Assembly (NCBI RefSeq): GCF_050483325.1
Contig: NZ_JBCMYF010000035.1
Coordinates: 145,486-209,485, forward strand
Direction: 5' to 3'
Length of the DNA: 64,000 nucleotides
Source of the DNA: Bacillus_P idriensis_A
GTDB taxonomy: Bacteria > Bacillota > Bacilli > Bacillales > Bacillaceae
Both the position numbers and the translations under genes were made by a program. Every line of letters starts with the position of its first letter. Position 1 is the first letter of the stretch. Shown here piece by piece: positions 25,398 through 33,989 of this stretch. The notes under the pieces were generated by a model. That model was not told where the DNA came from. It was given only the letters and a program-made list of their open reading frames with translations, and made no database searches.

Positions 25398-25498
25398 AGA
25401 TTGCGGGTGGTCCATTAATTACCAAAGGGTTCGTTGGTGCAGTGATTCTCGGAAAAGGCTTCTTACTCGCCGGACTGCTTCATGAATTCAATGCTTAA
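25394..25498 (+). CDS. Candidate 34-aa small ORF between spoVAA and sigF
   Basis: A short plus-strand frame (start MQIAGGPLITKGFVG, end LLAGLLHEFNA) with a membrane-like pattern of glycine and hydrophobic residues. The opposite strand is closed in this stretch. It has no good ribosome site and its ATG overlaps the -35 of the spoVA sigma-G promoter. It may be a real peptide, a decayed gene or chance. No family recognised. Confidence 0.3.
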   Translation: MQIAGGPLITKGFVGAVILGKGFLLAGLLHEFNA

Positions 25499-25538
25499 AA
25501 AAAGTATGCCCGCTTATACTGCATTTATTTTCTAAAAA

Positions 25539-25572
25539 CAAAAAAGACACATCCATTTCGGACATGCCTTTT
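25539..25572 (-). terminator. Terminator after sigF
   Basis: Minus-strand stem GGCATGTCC/GGATGTGTC (three G-U pairs) followed by TTTTTTG, immediately downstream of the sigF stop. Confidence 0.6.
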
Positions 25573-25577
25573 CCATA

Positions 25578-26336
25578 TTATTGATCCATTCGGTCTTTCA
25601 TCTGCTGAAGAATTTTCTTCTCGAGTCTCGAAACTTGAACTTGTGATATGCCCAGTCTCTCAGCAACTTCTGATTGTGTCTGGTCTTTGTAATACCTTAA
25701 ATAAACAATCAGCTTTTCACGTTCATCAAGTTCTTTGATTGCATCTTTAAGGACAATTTTATCAAACCATTTCGTCTCTCCTGAATCAGCGATTTGATCA
25801 AGGAGTGTGATTGGGTCACCGTCATTTTCATAAACGGTTTCATGGATGGAGGAAGGTGCGCGTACCGCTTCTTGTGCAAGAACGACTTCTTCGGATGTGA
25901 TTTCAAGGTAGGCTGCAATTTCAGAAACAGTCGGCACCTTGCCCAATGATTTGGATAAATCATCTTTGGCCCTTCTGATTTTATTGCCTAATTCTTTCAG
26001 GGAACGGCTCACTTTTACTGTGCCGTCATCTCTGATAAAGCGCTGAATTTCACCAATAATCATCGGTACAGCATAGGTTGAGAATTTTACATCGTAGGAT
26101 AAATCAAACTTATCAACCGATTTCAAAAGGCCGATGCAGCCAATTTGAAACAGGTCATCCGCTTCATAGCCCCGATTTAAAAACCTCTGAACAACAGACC
26201 ACACTAGACGCATGTTTTTCTCAACAATGGTATCTCTGGCTGTTTGATCGCCCTGCTGGCTGCGCTTAATCAACTCTTTCACTTCATGGTCCTTTAACTG
26301 TGTTTTTGAGATATCGTTCTTGACCTCCACATCCAT
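25578..26336 (-). CDS. sigF: RNA polymerase sigma-F factor
   Basis: Forespore-specific sigma factor of 252 aa. Region 2 (about residues 40-110) includes ADDLFQIGCIGLLKSVDKFD and YAVPMIIGEIQRFIRDDGTVK. Region 3 follows, and region 4 ends in the helix-turn-helix TQSEVAERLGISQVQVSRLE. It is the last gene of the spoIIA operon, 11 bp after spoIIAB, with AAGGAG upstream. Also called spoIIAC. Confidence 0.97.
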   Translation of the reverse strand: MDVEVKNDISKTQLKDHEVKELIKRSQQGDQTARDTIVEKNMRLVWSVVQRFLNRGYEADDLFQIGCIGLLKSVDKFDLSYDVKFSTYAVPMIIGEIQRFIRDDGTVKVSRSLKELGNKIRRAKDDLSKSLGKVPTVSEIAAYLEITSEEVVLAQEAVRAPSSIHETVYENDGDPITLLDQIADSGETKWFDKIVLKDAIKELDEREKLIVYLRYYKDQTQSEVAERLGISQVQVSRLEKKILQQMKDRMDQ

Positions 26337-26347
26337 AGCAAGTCTCC

Positions 26348-26788
26348 TTAATTTACTAAAGCTTTGCTTTTCGATAAGTGTTTTGTAAGCTTTACTGCTG
26401 TACCCCGTGATTTTGATGATTCAATCTGCACTTCATCCATGAAATTCTCCATAATTGTAAAACCCATACCTGATCGTTCAAGTTCAGGCTTTGTTGTATA
26501 AAGCGGCTGCCTTGCTTCTTCTACATCTGGTATTCCCGTGCCTTCATCTCTGATTGACAGCCTGACAACACTGTCTTCAAGTGTTACTGAGATGTAAACA
26601 ATTCCGCTTGGATCATTATCATAGCCATGAATAATGGCATTTGTCACCGCTTCAGAGACAACTGTCTTGATTTCAGTTAACTCATCAAGCGTAGGATCAA
26701 GCTGAGCAATAAATGCTGCTACCGTCACACGGGCAAAGGATTCATTCTGGCTGAGCGCTGAAAATTGAAGGTTCATTTCATTTTTCAT
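26348..26788 (-). CDS. spoIIAB: Anti-sigma-F factor / protein kinase SpoIIAB
   Basis: 146-aa GHKL ATPase that binds and inhibits sigma-F and phosphorylates SpoIIAA. The N-box SEAVTNAIIHGY holds Glu46 and Asn50. The G1 box is RDEGTGIPD, and the ATP lid region contains RSGMGFTIM. It overlaps the spoIIAA stop by four bases, which supports coupled and balanced synthesis of the partners. Confidence 0.97.
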   Translation of the reverse strand: MKNEMNLQFSALSQNESFARVTVAAFIAQLDPTLDELTEIKTVVSEAVTNAIIHGYDNDPSGIVYISVTLEDSVVRLSIRDEGTGIPDVEEARQPLYTTKPELERSGMGFTIMENFMDEVQIESSKSRGTAVKLTKHLSKSKALVN

Positions 26789-27138
26789 GAGGCCACCCCC
26801 AATGTCATCAGCGCTTTTTCCTCCGATGGTTCAAGACGAATGATCTTAAAGAGTCCTGACATATCAAACAATCTTTTCACTGAAGGAGAAATTGCACAAA
26901 CGACCATTTCTCCGCCAAATTGCTTCACTTGCTTATATCTTCCAAGAATTACGCCTAAACCGGAGCTGTCCATAAAAGACAATTGCTCCAAGTTCAGAAC
27001 GATATGCTGAATGTCTTCTGATGCAAGTATTTCTGTCACTTTCTGCCGCAATTCCTCCGCCGTATGATGATCCAATTCTCCGATCAGACGAATGCACAGG
27101 ACAGATTGCTTTACATCAAGCTCTACTGCTAGACTCAT
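26785..27138 (-). CDS. spoIIAA: Anti-anti-sigma factor SpoIIAA
   Basis: 117-aa STAS-domain protein that releases sigma-F from SpoIIAB when unphosphorylated. The phosphorylation site Ser58 is in SFMDSSGLGVILGRYK, exactly where expected. The strong GGAGGAG ribosome site precedes the ATG. First gene of the spoIIA core, after dacF. Confidence 0.97.
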   Translation of the reverse strand: MSLAVELDVKQSVLCIRLIGELDHHTAEELRQKVTEILASEDIQHIVLNLEQLSFMDSSGLGVILGRYKQVKQFGGEMVVCAISPSVKRLFDMSGLFKIIRLEPSEEKALMTLGVAS

Positions 27139-27170
27139 CCATACTCCTCCTTCAATTTCTGGATAATGTC

Positions 27171-27200
27171 TGTTTCGAGGTTTTGATGTGCTTTTCCTGC
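27171..27200 (-). promoter_or_regulatory. Candidate sigma-H promoter of spoIIAA-AB-sigF
   Basis: Minus strand GCAGGAAAA, a 13-bp spacer, then TCGAAACA, similar to the sigma-H AGGAwww and GAAT elements. It sits 35-60 bp upstream of spoIIAA, in the place of the known sigma-H promoter of B. subtilis. The -10 deviates. Confidence 0.4.
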
Positions 27201-27254
27201 CCTATGACAAAACTAGTGTAGATTCGCCAACATCAGCTAGGCTTCTTCATGCGG

Positions 27255-28415
27255 TCAGCCTGATTTCGAGAAGTCTCCAAGAACTCGTTTAAAGAGTGTC
27301 CACCAGCCGGCCTGCTCAATGTCCCCCTCAGCAACAAGCGGACTTTCCACCACAACTTTATTGTCTTTTTTCAGAATCAGTTTTCCAAGTTCATCCCCTT
27401 TTTTCAGAGGTGCCTTTAAATTCTGTTTCATGACAACTTCCTGAGTAACATCTTTGACACTTCCGCCTTTTTTCGTCAAAACAGAAATCGGCTCAGATGT
27501 AACAAGGTTGAGTTTTTTGCTGTTTCCTTTGCTGATTTTCATATTTGCCACCACTTCATTGCGTTTAAATAATGGATGTGTTTCATATTGGCTGAATGCG
27601 TAATCAAGCATTTTTGTCACCTGCGCATTGCGGTCTTTTGGTGTCGGTGCACCCATGATGACAGCAATGACACGCATATTTCCTTTTTTGGCTGTAGCTG
27701 TTAAGCAATATTTTGCTTCATTCGTAAATCCTGTTTTTACACCATCCACGCCTTTATAAAATTTCACAAGGCGGTTTGTATTGACCAGCCAGAATTTTTT
27801 GTCTGTATCCTGACGCAAATAATCTTCATATTGACCTGTGTATTTTGTAATCCCATCAAATTTTAATAGCTCTTTTGCCATGACGGCCATATCATGTGCT
27901 GTACTGTAATGATCTTTTTCAGGAAGACCTGTCGGGTTTTGAAAGGATGTGTTCTTCAGCCCAAGTTCTTTTGCCCGATTGTTCATTTTTTCAACAAATG
28001 CATCTTCAGACCCTGCAATTCTCTCTGCCATGGCTACTGATGCATCATTTCCTGAGGCAATCGCAATCCCTTTCAGCATTTCATGAACGGTCATTTCTTC
28101 TCCCGGCTCAAGGAATATTTGAGAACCCCCCATAGAGGCAGCATGTTCACTCGTACGGACTTTTTCATCCATTTTGAGCTGGCCTTTATCAATCTCTTCC
28201 ATAATCAGCAGCATCGTCATAATTTTCGTCATACTTGCTGGAGGAAGCTTTTCATCACTGTTTTTATCATATAGAATGTTTCCGGTGTCACGTTCAATCA
28301 GAACAGCTGATTTCGCCTGATCTGCAAGCTGTACTGAACCTTCTTTTGCAAATGCCGGTGATGCAATGGTTAATATCATGGTGCTAATCGCTACGGTAGA
28401 TAGTAGACGTTTCAT
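27255..28415 (-). CDS. dacF: D-alanyl-D-alanine carboxypeptidase DacF
   Basis: Forespore penicillin-binding protein acting on cortex peptidoglycan. Signal peptide about residues 1-23 (ends SPAFAKEG). Motifs are ASMTK (SxxK), SGN in AIASGNDASV, and KTG in GVKTGFTNEA. The C-terminal PBP5-type domain follows. I place the start at the ATG at 28415 with GGAGGG upstream, giving 386 aa; the frame is open 48 codons further into non-coding DNA. It precedes spoIIAA as in B. subtilis. Confidence 0.94.
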   Translation of the reverse strand: MKRLLSTVAISTMILTIASPAFAKEGSVQLADQAKSAVLIERDTGNILYDKNSDEKLPPASMTKIMTMLLIMEEIDKGQLKMDEKVRTSEHAASMGGSQIFLEPGEEMTVHEMLKGIAIASGNDASVAMAERIAGSEDAFVEKMNNRAKELGLKNTSFQNPTGLPEKDHYSTAHDMAVMAKELLKFDGITKYTGQYEDYLRQDTDKKFWLVNTNRLVKFYKGVDGVKTGFTNEAKYCLTATAKKGNMRVIAVIMGAPTPKDRNAQVTKMLDYAFSQYETHPLFKRNEVVANMKISKGNSKKLNLVTSEPISVLTKKGGSVKDVTQEVVMKQNLKAPLKKGDELGKLILKKDNKVVVESPLVAEGDIEQAGWWTLFKRVLGDFSKSG

Positions 28416-28442
28416 CTCCAAACCCTCCATTCTTATACACCC

Positions 28443-28471
28443 CATTTTTTCCAATTGAAGAAAAAATATAC
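28443..28471 (-). promoter_or_regulatory. Candidate sigma-F promoter of dacF
   Basis: Minus strand GTATA, 14 bp, then GGAAAAAATG, close to the sigma-F pattern GYwTA-N15-GGnrAnAnTw. It lies 30-55 bp upstream of dacF, a known sigma-F gene in B. subtilis. Confidence 0.6.
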
Positions 28472-28496
28472 TTGAGGACGAGAAAAAATTGCATAC

Positions 28497-28525
28497 AAAA
28501 AGCCGGGATTTTCTCCCGGCTTTTA
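28497..28525 (-). terminator. Intrinsic terminator after pdp
   Basis: Perfect 11-bp stem AAAAGCCGGGA/TCCCGGCTTTT with a 5-base loop and a T run, just after the pdp stop. It separates the nucleoside operon from dacF. Confidence 0.92.
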
Positions 28526-28533
28526 TGTGTAAA

Positions 28534-29838
28534 TTACTCTTTAATTGTATCGTGAACAAGCGGCGGCGCTTTTACTGAGTCAGCTGTCACTTTAATGCTT
28601 TCATACAGCTTCGCTTTCACTTGTTCTACATCTTGCTGATTGCTGTAAATCGTTACAAGTGAATCTCCTTTTTTAACAGCATCCCCGATTTTTTTATTCA
28701 GCATCAGGCCTACAGCAAGATCAATTTCTGATTCTTTTGTTGCTCGTCCTGCACCAAGCCACATTGCTGCAACTCCAACAGAATCTGCAACAATCTCAGA
28801 AACAGAGCCGTCTTCTTTTGCTTCAAGTTCTATTTTGTAGCTTGCCTGAGGCATTTTGCTTGGATCATCAACAACTGAACCGTCTCCGCCTTGAGCTTCC
28901 AAGAAAATTTTCAGTGTTTCGAGCGCTTTTCCATTTTGGATGACTTCTTCAAGCATTGCTCTTGCTTCATCAAGTGAAGAGGCTTTTTCAGCCAAGAATA
29001 CCATGTAGCTTCCAAGCGTTAAGCAAAGCTCATGAAGATCCTCAGGTCCTTCGCCTTTTAATGTATCAATCGCTTCTTTAATTTCTAATGCGTTCCCGAT
29101 TGCATAACCAAGCGGCTGGCTCATGTCAGAAATAACAGCCATTGTTTTGCGGCCTACCGCATTTCCGATTTCAACCATTGCTTGAGCAAGCTCTCTAGCA
29201 TCATCAAGATCTTTCATAAATGCGCCGGCTCCTGTTTTCACATCAAGAACGATCGCATCTGCACCTGCAGCGATTTTTTTGCTCATAATTGAGCTTGCAA
29301 TCAATGGAATGCTGTCAACTGTAGCTGTTACATCACGCAAAGCGTAAAGCTTTTTATCCGCTGGAGTCAGGTTTCCGCTTTGGCCAATGACAGCAATTTT
29401 ATTCTGATTGACCAATTTGATAAATTCATCGTTTTCGATTTCAACGTGGAAGCCAGGTACAGCTTCAAGCTTATCGATCGTGCCTCCAGTATGGCCAAGA
29501 CCGCGTCCAGACATCTTAGCAACCGGAACCCCGACTGCAGCAACAAGAGGTCCAAGCACAAGAGTCGTTGTATCGCCTACGCCGCCTGTGCTGTGCTTAT
29601 CAACTTTAATGCCTTCGATTTTGCTCAGATCAATCGTATCGCCGGAATGAACCATCTCCATCGTCAATTGAGCGCGCTCTTCCTTTGTCATTCCTTTAAA
29701 ATAAATGGCCATTGTTAAAGCACTCATTTGATAATCCGGAATATCCCCATTTGTATAGCCTTTGATGATAAAGCTGATTTCTTCTTTCGTGAGTTCCTTG
29801 CCGTCACGTTTTTTTTCAATTAAGTCAACGATTCTCAT
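28534..29838 (-). CDS. pdp: Pyrimidine-nucleoside phosphorylase
   Basis: Cleaves thymidine and uridine with phosphate. The 434-aa protein has the KHSTGGVGDTTTL phosphate/substrate motif near residue 82, and SGRGLGHTGGTIDKLE. It matches the thymidine phosphorylase family (glycosyltransferase 4-like) over its full length. It follows punA by 17 bp in a deoB-punA-pdp salvage operon. Confidence 0.95.
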   Translation of the reverse strand: MRIVDLIEKKRDGKELTKEEISFIIKGYTNGDIPDYQMSALTMAIYFKGMTKEERAQLTMEMVHSGDTIDLSKIEGIKVDKHSTGGVGDTTTLVLGPLVAAVGVPVAKMSGRGLGHTGGTIDKLEAVPGFHVEIENDEFIKLVNQNKIAVIGQSGNLTPADKKLYALRDVTATVDSIPLIASSIMSKKIAAGADAIVLDVKTGAGAFMKDLDDARELAQAMVEIGNAVGRKTMAVISDMSQPLGYAIGNALEIKEAIDTLKGEGPEDLHELCLTLGSYMVFLAEKASSLDEARAMLEEVIQNGKALETLKIFLEAQGGDGSVVDDPSKMPQASYKIELEAKEDGSVSEIVADSVGVAAMWLGAGRATKESEIDLAVGLMLNKKIGDAVKKGDSLVTIYSNQQDVEQVKAKLYESIKVTADSVKAPPLVHDTIKE

Positions 29839-29855
29839 TATTTATCCACCCTTTG

Positions 29856-30683
29856 TCAGTTTAATTCGTGTATATCTGAAACGATTTTCTTCACTAGATT
29901 CAAGAAATTAGCTTTTACTTTTTCAGTTGTTTCCATGACTTCATCATGTGATAATGGCTGATCTAAAATACCTGCTGCCATATTTGAGATGCATGAAATC
30001 CCAAGCACTTTCATCCCTGCATGATTGGCTACGATTACTTCAGGAACTGTGGACATGCCGACAGCATCTCCTCCAAGCACCCGTGCAAGACGCACCTCTG
30101 CAGGCGTTTCATAGGCAGGCCCTGTGTTTCCTACATAGACACCTTCTTGAACTTTGATGCCAAGCCCGGAAGCCGCATTTTTAGCAAGCGCTCTGAGCTC
30201 TCTGCTGTATGCCTGAGACATATCAGGGAAACGGACGCCTAAATCAGAATCATTAGGTCCGATTAATGGGCTGGTCCCCATATTATTAATATGATCTGAA
30301 ATAATCATTAAATCACCAGGTTCAAACGACTCATTTACTCCGCCGGCAGCATTTGTAACAATGATCGTTTTTACACCCATTTCCTTCAGCACACGCACAG
30401 GGAACGTCACTTTTTTCATGTCGTACCCTTCGTAAAAATGGAAACGTCCCTGCATGGCAACAACGTTAGCTCCTTTTAATGTGCCGAACACAAGCTGTCC
30501 TGCGTGGCCTTCCACAGTTGAAACCGGGAAATTCGGGATTTCCTCATATGGAATTTTCACCGCATTTTCGATCTCATCAGCAAGTACTCCAAGGCCAGAT
30601 CCTAAAATCAGCCCAATCTCAGGCAGATCTTTTACTGTTTCTTTCATATATTGTGCAGATTGTTTGATTTCCTGAATATTCAT
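29856..30683 (-). CDS. punA: Purine-nucleoside phosphorylase
   Basis: 275-aa trimeric-type (PNP I) phosphorylase for guanosine and inosine. It has GLILGSGLG near the start, VEGHAGQLVFG, NAAGGVN, and EVIVANHAGMKVLGISC. Called pupG in older B. subtilis maps. It starts 13 bp after deoB with AAGGGGG upstream. Confidence 0.95.
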   Translation of the reverse strand: MNIQEIKQSAQYMKETVKDLPEIGLILGSGLGVLADEIENAVKIPYEEIPNFPVSTVEGHAGQLVFGTLKGANVVAMQGRFHFYEGYDMKKVTFPVRVLKEMGVKTIIVTNAAGGVNESFEPGDLMIISDHINNMGTSPLIGPNDSDLGVRFPDMSQAYSRELRALAKNAASGLGIKVQEGVYVGNTGPAYETPAEVRLARVLGGDAVGMSTVPEVIVANHAGMKVLGISCISNMAAGILDQPLSHDEVMETTEKVKANFLNLVKKIVSDIHELN

Positions 30684-30696
30684 TTACCGCTCCCCC

Positions 30697-31884
30697 TTAT
30701 TTCTTTAATTCCATTAAGAAACTTTTTCCGTGTTTTGGCATGCTCACTTTAAAGTTGTCAGCAATCGTAGCTCCAATATCTGCAAACGTATCACGGACCG
30801 GAAGCGCAGAACCGCTAATGAATCTTGGGCTGTAAGCGAGCAGCGGGACGTATTCACGCGTGTGGTCTGTCCCGTGATGAACCGGATCATTGCCGTGGTC
30901 AGCTGTAATAATTAACAGATCATCTTCAGTTAATTTAGAGAGCAGTTCAGGCAGACGCGCATCATACTCTTGAAGTGCCAGACCATAGCCTTCAGGATCA
31001 CGTCTGTGTCCGAACAGTGCGTCGAAGTCTACAAGATTGACAAAACTAAGACCCGTGAAATCGCGGTCAGCTGTTTCAGCAATCTTGTCCATGCCATCCA
31101 TATTTGATTTCGTGCGAAGCGCATCCGTAATTCCTTCTCCATCATAAATATCAGAGATTTTACCGATTGCAATGACATCGAGACCTCCGTCCTTCAGCTC
31201 ATTCATGACCGTTCTCTCAAACGGCTTCAAGGCATAATCATGACGGTTAGGCGTTCTTTGGAAGTTCCCCGGATTGCCTACAAACGGACGAGCAATCACG
31301 CGGCCTACCATATACTTTTCATCAAGTGTCATTTCGCGGGCCATTTCACAGATTTTCAGCTGCTCTTCAATTGGAACAATGTCTTCATGAGCGGCAATTT
31401 GCAAGACGGAATCTGCAGACGTATAAACAATCAGAGCTCCTGTTTTCATGTGTTCTTCGCCAAGTTCATCTAAGATTTCAGTTCCTGAAGCAGGTTTGTT
31501 GCCGATGATTTTCCGGCCTGTTTTTTCTTCAAGAGCCCCGATCAATTCATCAGGGAATCCATCAGGGAATACTTTAAATGGTGTTTCAATATGAAGTCCC
31601 ATGATTTCCCAGTGGCCTGTCATCGTATCTTTGCCGTTAGATGCTTCCTTCATTTTCGTATAGAAAGCTTGAGGTTTTTCCTGAACCGGTATGCCCTGGA
31701 TTTCTTCGATATTACTCAATCCAAGCTTTGCCATGTGCGGCATTTGCAGGCCGTTCATATGTTCGGCAATATGTCCGAGAGTGTGTGAGCCAGTGTCGCC
31801 AAAATCAGCTGCATCAGGCGCTTCTCCGATTCCCACTGAATCCATGACAATCAGAAATATTCTTTTATATGTATAATCAGACAT
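30697..31884 (-). CDS. deoB: Phosphopentomutase
   Basis: Interconverts (deoxy)ribose 1- and 5-phosphate, linking nucleoside phosphorolysis to central metabolism. The 395-aa alkaline-phosphatase-superfamily enzyme has MDSVGIGEAPDAADFGD near the start, the TMTGHWE phosphate site, and ADHGNDPVHHGTDHTRE as metal ligands. Named drm in B. subtilis. First gene of the salvage operon, with AAAGGAGG upstream. Confidence 0.96.
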   Translation of the reverse strand: MSDYTYKRIFLIVMDSVGIGEAPDAADFGDTGSHTLGHIAEHMNGLQMPHMAKLGLSNIEEIQGIPVQEKPQAFYTKMKEASNGKDTMTGHWEIMGLHIETPFKVFPDGFPDELIGALEEKTGRKIIGNKPASGTEILDELGEEHMKTGALIVYTSADSVLQIAAHEDIVPIEEQLKICEMAREMTLDEKYMVGRVIARPFVGNPGNFQRTPNRHDYALKPFERTVMNELKDGGLDVIAIGKISDIYDGEGITDALRTKSNMDGMDKIAETADRDFTGLSFVNLVDFDALFGHRRDPEGYGLALQEYDARLPELLSKLTEDDLLIITADHGNDPVHHGTDHTREYVPLLAYSPRFISGSALPVRDTFADIGATIADNFKVSMPKHGKSFLMELKK

Positions 31885-32149
31885 GTAAATCCTCCTTTAA
31901 TCGTTCAGAGATCACTCTTTGTATAACATTCCCAATTGTTCAGGAATGATTAGCTGCTTTTATTGGTCAGAAGTCTGACATCTAAAGTATAAACCGTTTT
32001 CATGTCTTCTGACAATAGATATGTTGATATTCTTCTATAGTTCTGTTTTCCTTTTACACGTTTTTTAAAACATGAAGACATCCGGAAGGATAAATGTTTC
32101 TTATTTGTTTCTTATTTGTTTCTCAGCAGATATTCCCTGCAAACAGAAC

Positions 32150-32181
32150 AAAAAAAGCCATCGCACGTGCTGCAAATGACT
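32150..32181 (-). terminator. Intrinsic terminator after xerD
   Basis: Minus-strand stem AGTCATTTGCA/TGCGATGGCT (one bulge, two wobbles) followed by TTTTTT, abutting the xerD stop. Confidence 0.7.
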
Positions 32182-33075
32182 TCAGGCTCTCGGATGGTAT
32201 TGTTTATATACATCTTTTAATCTAGTTTTTGAAACATGAGTATAGATTTGTGTTGTAGAAATATCGGCATGGCCGAGCATTTCCTGAACAGCCCTTAAGT
32301 CTGCGCCATTTTCAAGCAGATGGGTTGCAAAAGAATGCCGCAGCGTATGAGGGGTCAGCTCTTTGCTGATGCCTGCCTCCAAAGCAATTTTTTTAAGATT
32401 CTTCCAATACCCCTGTCTGGTCATGCGGTTTCCATGATGATTTAAAAACAAGGCTTCCGTTGGAATTTTCTTTGAAGCTAATTTCGGTCTGCCCAGTTCG
32501 ACATAGGATTCAAGCGCTTCTGATGCTGTTCTGCCTATTGGTACGATGCGCTCTTTGTTTCCCTTCCCGAAGCAGCGGATAAATCCCATTGTCAGATGAA
32601 CATCGCTCAAATCCAGATTGATCATTTCACTTACCCGGATACCTGTTGCATAGAGAAGCTCAAGCATCGCTTTATCCCTGTAGCCGAATGGCGATATCAA
32701 TTTAGGAGTTTCCAGCAGTTTTTCAACTTCTGTAAGAGAAAGTACTTTAGGCAGTGTCCGTTCAACTTGAGGAGATTCGATATGTACAGTCGGATCATGA
32801 TCGACTGCTTTTTCTCTTAGAAGAAATTGATGAAAGCTGCGGATGGATGCGGTATGTCGAGCAATTGTCTTGCTTGATTTTCCCGCTTCCTTTAATGATT
32901 TTAAAAAATGAATGATGGATAATCGAGAGACATCCTGAAATGAAGCAAGCTTCTCCTGTGCAGTAAGAAATTGATGATAGCTCTTTAAATCGCGTTCATA
33001 CGAAATGATTGTGTTATGGGAAAGCCCTCTCTCCACAACCAGGTAATGCATGAAATCCTGAATTTGATCTTTCAA
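32182..33075 (-). CDS. xerD: Site-specific tyrosine recombinase XerD
   Basis: 297-aa recombinase that resolves chromosome dimers at dif. It has an N-terminal SAM-like core-binding domain (about 1-85). In the catalytic domain the conserved residues are all visible: Arg in YATGIRVSEM, HxxR in HTLRHSFATHL, His in LGHADISTTQ, and the Tyr nucleophile in IYTHV. The start is TTG, with GGGGAG nine bases upstream inside the end of yqzK. Known as ripX in older literature. Confidence 0.95.
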   Translation of the reverse strand: MKDQIQDFMHYLVVERGLSHNTIISYERDLKSYHQFLTAQEKLASFQDVSRLSIIHFLKSLKEAGKSSKTIARHTASIRSFHQFLLREKAVDHDPTVHIESPQVERTLPKVLSLTEVEKLLETPKLISPFGYRDKAMLELLYATGIRVSEMINLDLSDVHLTMGFIRCFGKGNKERIVPIGRTASEALESYVELGRPKLASKKIPTEALFLNHHGNRMTRQGYWKNLKKIALEAGISKELTPHTLRHSFATHLLENGADLRAVQEMLGHADISTTQIYTHVSKTRLKDVYKQYHPRA

Positions 33076-33081
33076 TCTCCT

Positions 33082-33306
33082 CTACTCCCCGTTTAAATAG
33101 AAGAAAAACAGACGATTCAGCCAGTGCTCTTCTTCGTCCGCCACCATTTTCGTGACTTTCAGGGCTGCACCCTCAGGCTGGTCATATCGGTGGATTTCTT
33201 CATACTCTAAGTTAATCCAAATGATAGCATAATAGAAAAGAATCGTAAATCCAGTAAACAGGATAAATACTTTAATCATATCAAATAGTGTTCTCGCTGC
33301 TCTCAT
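33082..33306 (-). CDS. yqzK: YqzK family membrane protein (DUF4227)
   Basis: 74-aa protein with one transmembrane helix (about residues 10-30, KVFILFTGFTILFYYAIIWI) and a charged C-terminus. Its position between fur and xerD and the sequence fit YqzK/DUF4227. Role unknown. GGAGG lies upstream of the ATG. Confidence 0.85.
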   Translation of the reverse strand: MRAARTLFDMIKVFILFTGFTILFYYAIIWINLEYEEIHRYDQPEGAALKVTKMVADEEEHWLNRLFFFYLNGE

Positions 33307-33382
33307 AGCGGCAGTCCTCCTTTGGCCGGTGTTTCATCTTAAAACATATGCCAAAAAGGACAAACTTTATACTTGAAAACAC

Positions 33383-33416
33383 AAAAAAACCTCTCCTGTT
33401 TAACCGGAAAGGTTTA
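33383..33416 (-). terminator. Intrinsic terminator after fur
   Basis: Minus-strand stem AAACCTTTCC/GGAGAGGTTT followed by TTTTTTG, overlapping the fur stop region. Confidence 0.8.
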
Positions 33417-33875
33417 TTGTTCATCTTCTTTCTCTTTTTTTTCCTGACAGCGATAGCATATGCCATGAAACGTCAGACGATGATCTTTAATTTTAAAATT
33501 GAAGTCGCGTTCGACAATCTGTTCAACATCTTCTAAGAGGTCATCTTCAATTTCAGCGACTGAACCGCATTCGATGCACACAAGATGATGATGAAAGTGT
33601 GCTGCGCCTTCTTTTCTTAAATCATAGCGTGATACGCCATCTCCAAAATTTATTTTATCGACAATTTTAAGTTCTGTAAGTAGTTCCAGCGTTCGATAAA
33701 CAGTTGCTAAACCAATCTCTGGCGCCTTTTCCTTAACGAGGAGGTAAACATCTTCAGCACTCAAGTGATCTTCTTCGCGTTCAAGCAAAACCCTTACGGT
33801 AGCTTCGCGCTGAGGAGTCAGCTTGTAGCTGGATGAATGCAACTGCTTCTTAATACGCTCAATTCTGCTTTCCAT
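33414..33875 (-). CDS. fur: Ferric uptake regulator Fur
   Basis: Fe2+-dependent repressor of iron uptake. The 153-aa protein has an N-terminal winged helix (YKLTPQREATVRVLLE, GLATVYRTLELL) and a dimerisation domain with metal ligands in AHFHHHLVCIECG and a C-terminal CYRCQ zinc pair. I chose the ATG at 33875, about ten bases after GGGAGG; upstream in-frame ATGs are poorly spaced. Confidence 0.95.
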   Translation of the reverse strand: MESRIERIKKQLHSSSYKLTPQREATVRVLLEREEDHLSAEDVYLLVKEKAPEIGLATVYRTLELLTELKIVDKINFGDGVSRYDLRKEGAAHFHHHLVCIECGSVAEIEDDLLEDVEQIVERDFNFKIKDHRLTFHGICYRCQEKKEKEDEQ

Positions 33876-33909
33876 AACACACATTCCTCCCTCGCCACGT
33901 TCCTCATTC

Positions 33910-33953
33910 ATTATATCAAAAGAAAGGGATGTGTCCAACTAAAATAATTACAA
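33910..33953 (-). promoter_or_regulatory. fur promoter with a PerR/Fur-like box
   Basis: TTGGAC, a 17-bp spacer and TATAAT form a near-consensus sigma-A promoter on the minus strand (33910-33938). Directly upstream at 33939-33953 lies TTGTAATTATTTTAG, 12 of 15 matches to the Per box TTATAATnATTATAA. PerR regulates fur in B. subtilis. Confidence 0.6.
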
Positions 33954-33989
33954 TCTGATAAATGAAATGATTATTAAGTAAAAATCATT

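Noticed and set aside
32097..32124. Direct repeat GTTTCTTATTT twice and a half
   Set aside because: Very short low-complexity repeat in AT-rich spacer; no further structure seen.
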